From positions 1,984,001 through 2,048,000 of the forward strand of contig NZ_JACHVP010000001.1 in NCBI RefSeq assembly GCF_014190775.1: 64,000 bases of DNA, written 5' to 3'. The number at the start of each line of letters is the position of its first letter. Position 1 is the first letter of the stretch. Source of the DNA: Leifsonia aquatica (lineage in GTDB: Bacteria; Actinomycetota; Actinomycetes; Actinomycetales; Microbacteriaceae). This document shows, in pieces, positions 62,788-64,000 of the stretch. The position numbers and the translations under genes are program-made. The notes under the pieces were generated by a model. The model ran no database searches. It was not told the origin of the DNA and saw nothing but the letters and a program-made list of their open reading frames with translations.

Positions 62788-64000
62788 TCACCACAGACGA
62801 GAACGAGGGTCTCGGATTGCGAGGAGGAGGTCGTCGTATCGGAGGTGGTCGGATACGTGCTGCCGTTCGATGATCGTAATTCCTTGTGCCGTGTGCCGCG
62901 CGAGAACCAAGTCGTCTTCGTAGATGGGTGCCGGGTCGGCGCCTGCTCGAAGCAAAGCCATTACCGTGTGCATGAAATCCGCGTGTGTTCGCCCCGGCGG
63001 AATGATCTGCCCCGTCAGGTTCGAGAGACAGGACCGTGCAGCGATCCGCAAAGGTGTGACGGTTGAGCTCGCAACGTTCGGGTTGGCGCCCGCTGACAGT
63101 AGCATCCGAACAGCCGAGGTGTTGCCTTTACTTGCCGCGTAGTAGAGGGCTGTGTCGCCGTCGTCGTCCGCCTGGTCGACGTTTGCGCCGTATTCGAGCA
63201 TCAGCTGGAGTTCCTCGATGTCACCGACCGCAGCACAAACCATGAGCATGGTTCGCCCCTCCCGCAGGTCCCATACCTGGTCGCGGATTCCTTCAGAACC
63301 GAGCCCCGTGGTATCCACTGCTCCCCATTTTTCGGAGAACGCGGCGTCTCGGATCGTGGGCAAGGACAGGGGCCGTGGGGAGGAACCGAATCCCGGATCA
63401 GGTTCTTCGCCAGCCGATGAGGTCGTCACCGCTCCGACAGCTCCCCATACCGTCACCGATCCGTCCGCAAGGAGTGCGTAGCGGCTGGTTTCTAGGGCAA
63501 TAATCTTCTCGACGTTCGAAAGATTGGGGAGTCGACTCGGGGCGGTTACTTCGGCTGTGGTTCCATCCCCCACCTGGCCGGCGTTGTTTGCGCCCCACCC
63601 CCAAACTTGGCCATCCATACTCAGGGCATGGAACGTAGGTCCAGCCTTCTCTTCCCACCATCGAAGGTCCTTGCCGTACACGACGTCGCGGATCCCGGTC
63701 AGGCCTGAAACCTGGGTTGCTTCAAGGTCCACATCCCACGTCCATACCGATCCGTTCCGGTCTATCGCCGTTCTACCGCCGCCGAGACTGGCAATCGCTG
63801 GTATCCCCTCAACCTGACTGGGAGCGAGAACACGGTTGTCTTCTTCTACCGCGGCAGGATCCTCGCCCCACGTCCACACCGTCCCGTCGATTGCGAGAGC
63901 ATTCACTCCGTGGCGTTCAAGTCGAATTTCTGCGATCGCAGGAAGGCTGGAGACTTGAGCTGGGTGCGTTCGAGAGTCGCGCGTTCCGCCGCCTAGCCAT
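62788..64000 (-). CDS. RCC1-like propeller / ankyrin-repeat fusion (5' end outside window)
   Basis: The frame is open through the window edge, so the N-terminus is missing; about 403 residues are visible. The first ~230 hold RCC1-type propeller repeats: NALAIDGTVWTWG, TAIDRNGSVWTW, HALSMDGQVWGWGANNAGQVGDGT, YALLADGSVTVWG. Ankyrin repeats follow: GRTMLMVCAAVGDIEELQLMLEYGANVD, GDTALYYAASKGNTSAVRMLLSAGANPN and a degenerate third. Both are protein-interaction scaffolds. No signal peptide can be judged. Function is unknown, and the fusion is unusual. Confidence 0.82.
   Translation of the reverse strand, partial: WLGGGTRDSRTHPAQVSSLPAIAEIRLERHGVNALAIDGTVWTWGEDPAAVEEDNRVLAPSQVEGIPAIASLGGGRTAIDRNGSVWTWDVDLEATQVSGLTGIRDVVYGKDLRWWEEKAGPTFHALSMDGQVWGWGANNAGQVGDGTTAEVTAPSRLPNLSNVEKIIALETSRYALLADGSVTVWGAVGAVTTSSAGEEPDPGFGSSPRPLSLPTIRDAAFSEKWGAVDTTGLGSEGIRDQVWDLREGRTMLMVCAAVGDIEELQLMLEYGANVDQADDDGDTALYYAASKGNTSAVRMLLSAGANPNVASSTVTPLRIAARSCLSNLTGQIIPPGRTHADFMHTVMALLRAGADPAPIYEDDLVLARHTAQGITIIERQHVSDHLRYDDLLLAIRDPRSRLW

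Overview
The window is high-GC, densely packed actinobacterial chromosome. Gene content points to Microbacteriaceae, probably Leifsonia or a close relative. The main reasons are the galU / 5-formyl-THF cyclo-ligase / FmdB / mscL neighbourhood with rimJ and a GlpR/SepX-type division protein, the SCO7613-type membrane protein, many GTG starts, and short convergent or overlapping gene ends. Species was not determined.

Layout. 1-8.1 kb: end of a DUF445 gene, a DUF3054 membrane protein, a large kinase/M23-like/class III aminotransferase fusion, a divergent LysG-LysE pair (basic amino-acid export), an AraC regulator and an MFS exporter. 8.2-13 kb: tRNA-Ala(CGC) and the conserved envelope/division neighbourhood (glpR/sepX-like, rimJ, galU, 5-FCL, fmdB, mscL), in which the usual glp (moeA-like) gene is missing. 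13-21.8 kb: a secreted SGNH protein, a 1253-residue helicase-like protein with broken Walker motifs, and a 1219-residue membrane protein. 21.7-27.5 kb: ArsR + MFS, a divergent DHA2 MFS pump, an intergenic block of interlocked inverted repeats, and an LldR-lldD lactate module with two operators. 27.5-33.3 kb: G5/excalibur and DsbA-like envelope proteins, two TetR genes in one operon, and a DUF6230-DUF6114-secreted protein operon behind a palindromic promoter. 33.3-45.3 kb: DUF1992, epoxide hydrolase, patatin, a drug exporter, a sortase-type surface protein, a rifampicin monooxygenase (rox) preceded by a rifamycin-associated element, an SDR enzyme and an arylsulfatase. 45.3-50.4 kb: small envelope proteins, an MmpS-like protein and a two-component system lying between two DUF4352 proteins. 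50.4-58.3 kb: a five-gene minus-strand catabolic operon (2-hydroxyacid dehydrogenase, agmatinase-type ureohydrolase, ThDP decarboxylase, amidohydrolase, MHS transporter) divergent from an Lrp regulator, best read as guanidino-compound/arginine catabolism.

58.3-64 kb is different in character: visibly lower GC and a cluster of nucleic-acid and defence-type genes. It holds a MazG-like pyrophosphohydrolase overlapping a GIY-YIG + Schlafen-type helicase gene, an HTH-only LysR-like protein with a basic tail, an S4 RNA-binding protein, a candidate modification-dependent HNH endonuclease, and an RCC1-ankyrin fusion running off the window. The MazG/GIY-YIG-helicase pair is the best candidate here for an undescribed (possibly anti-phage) system.
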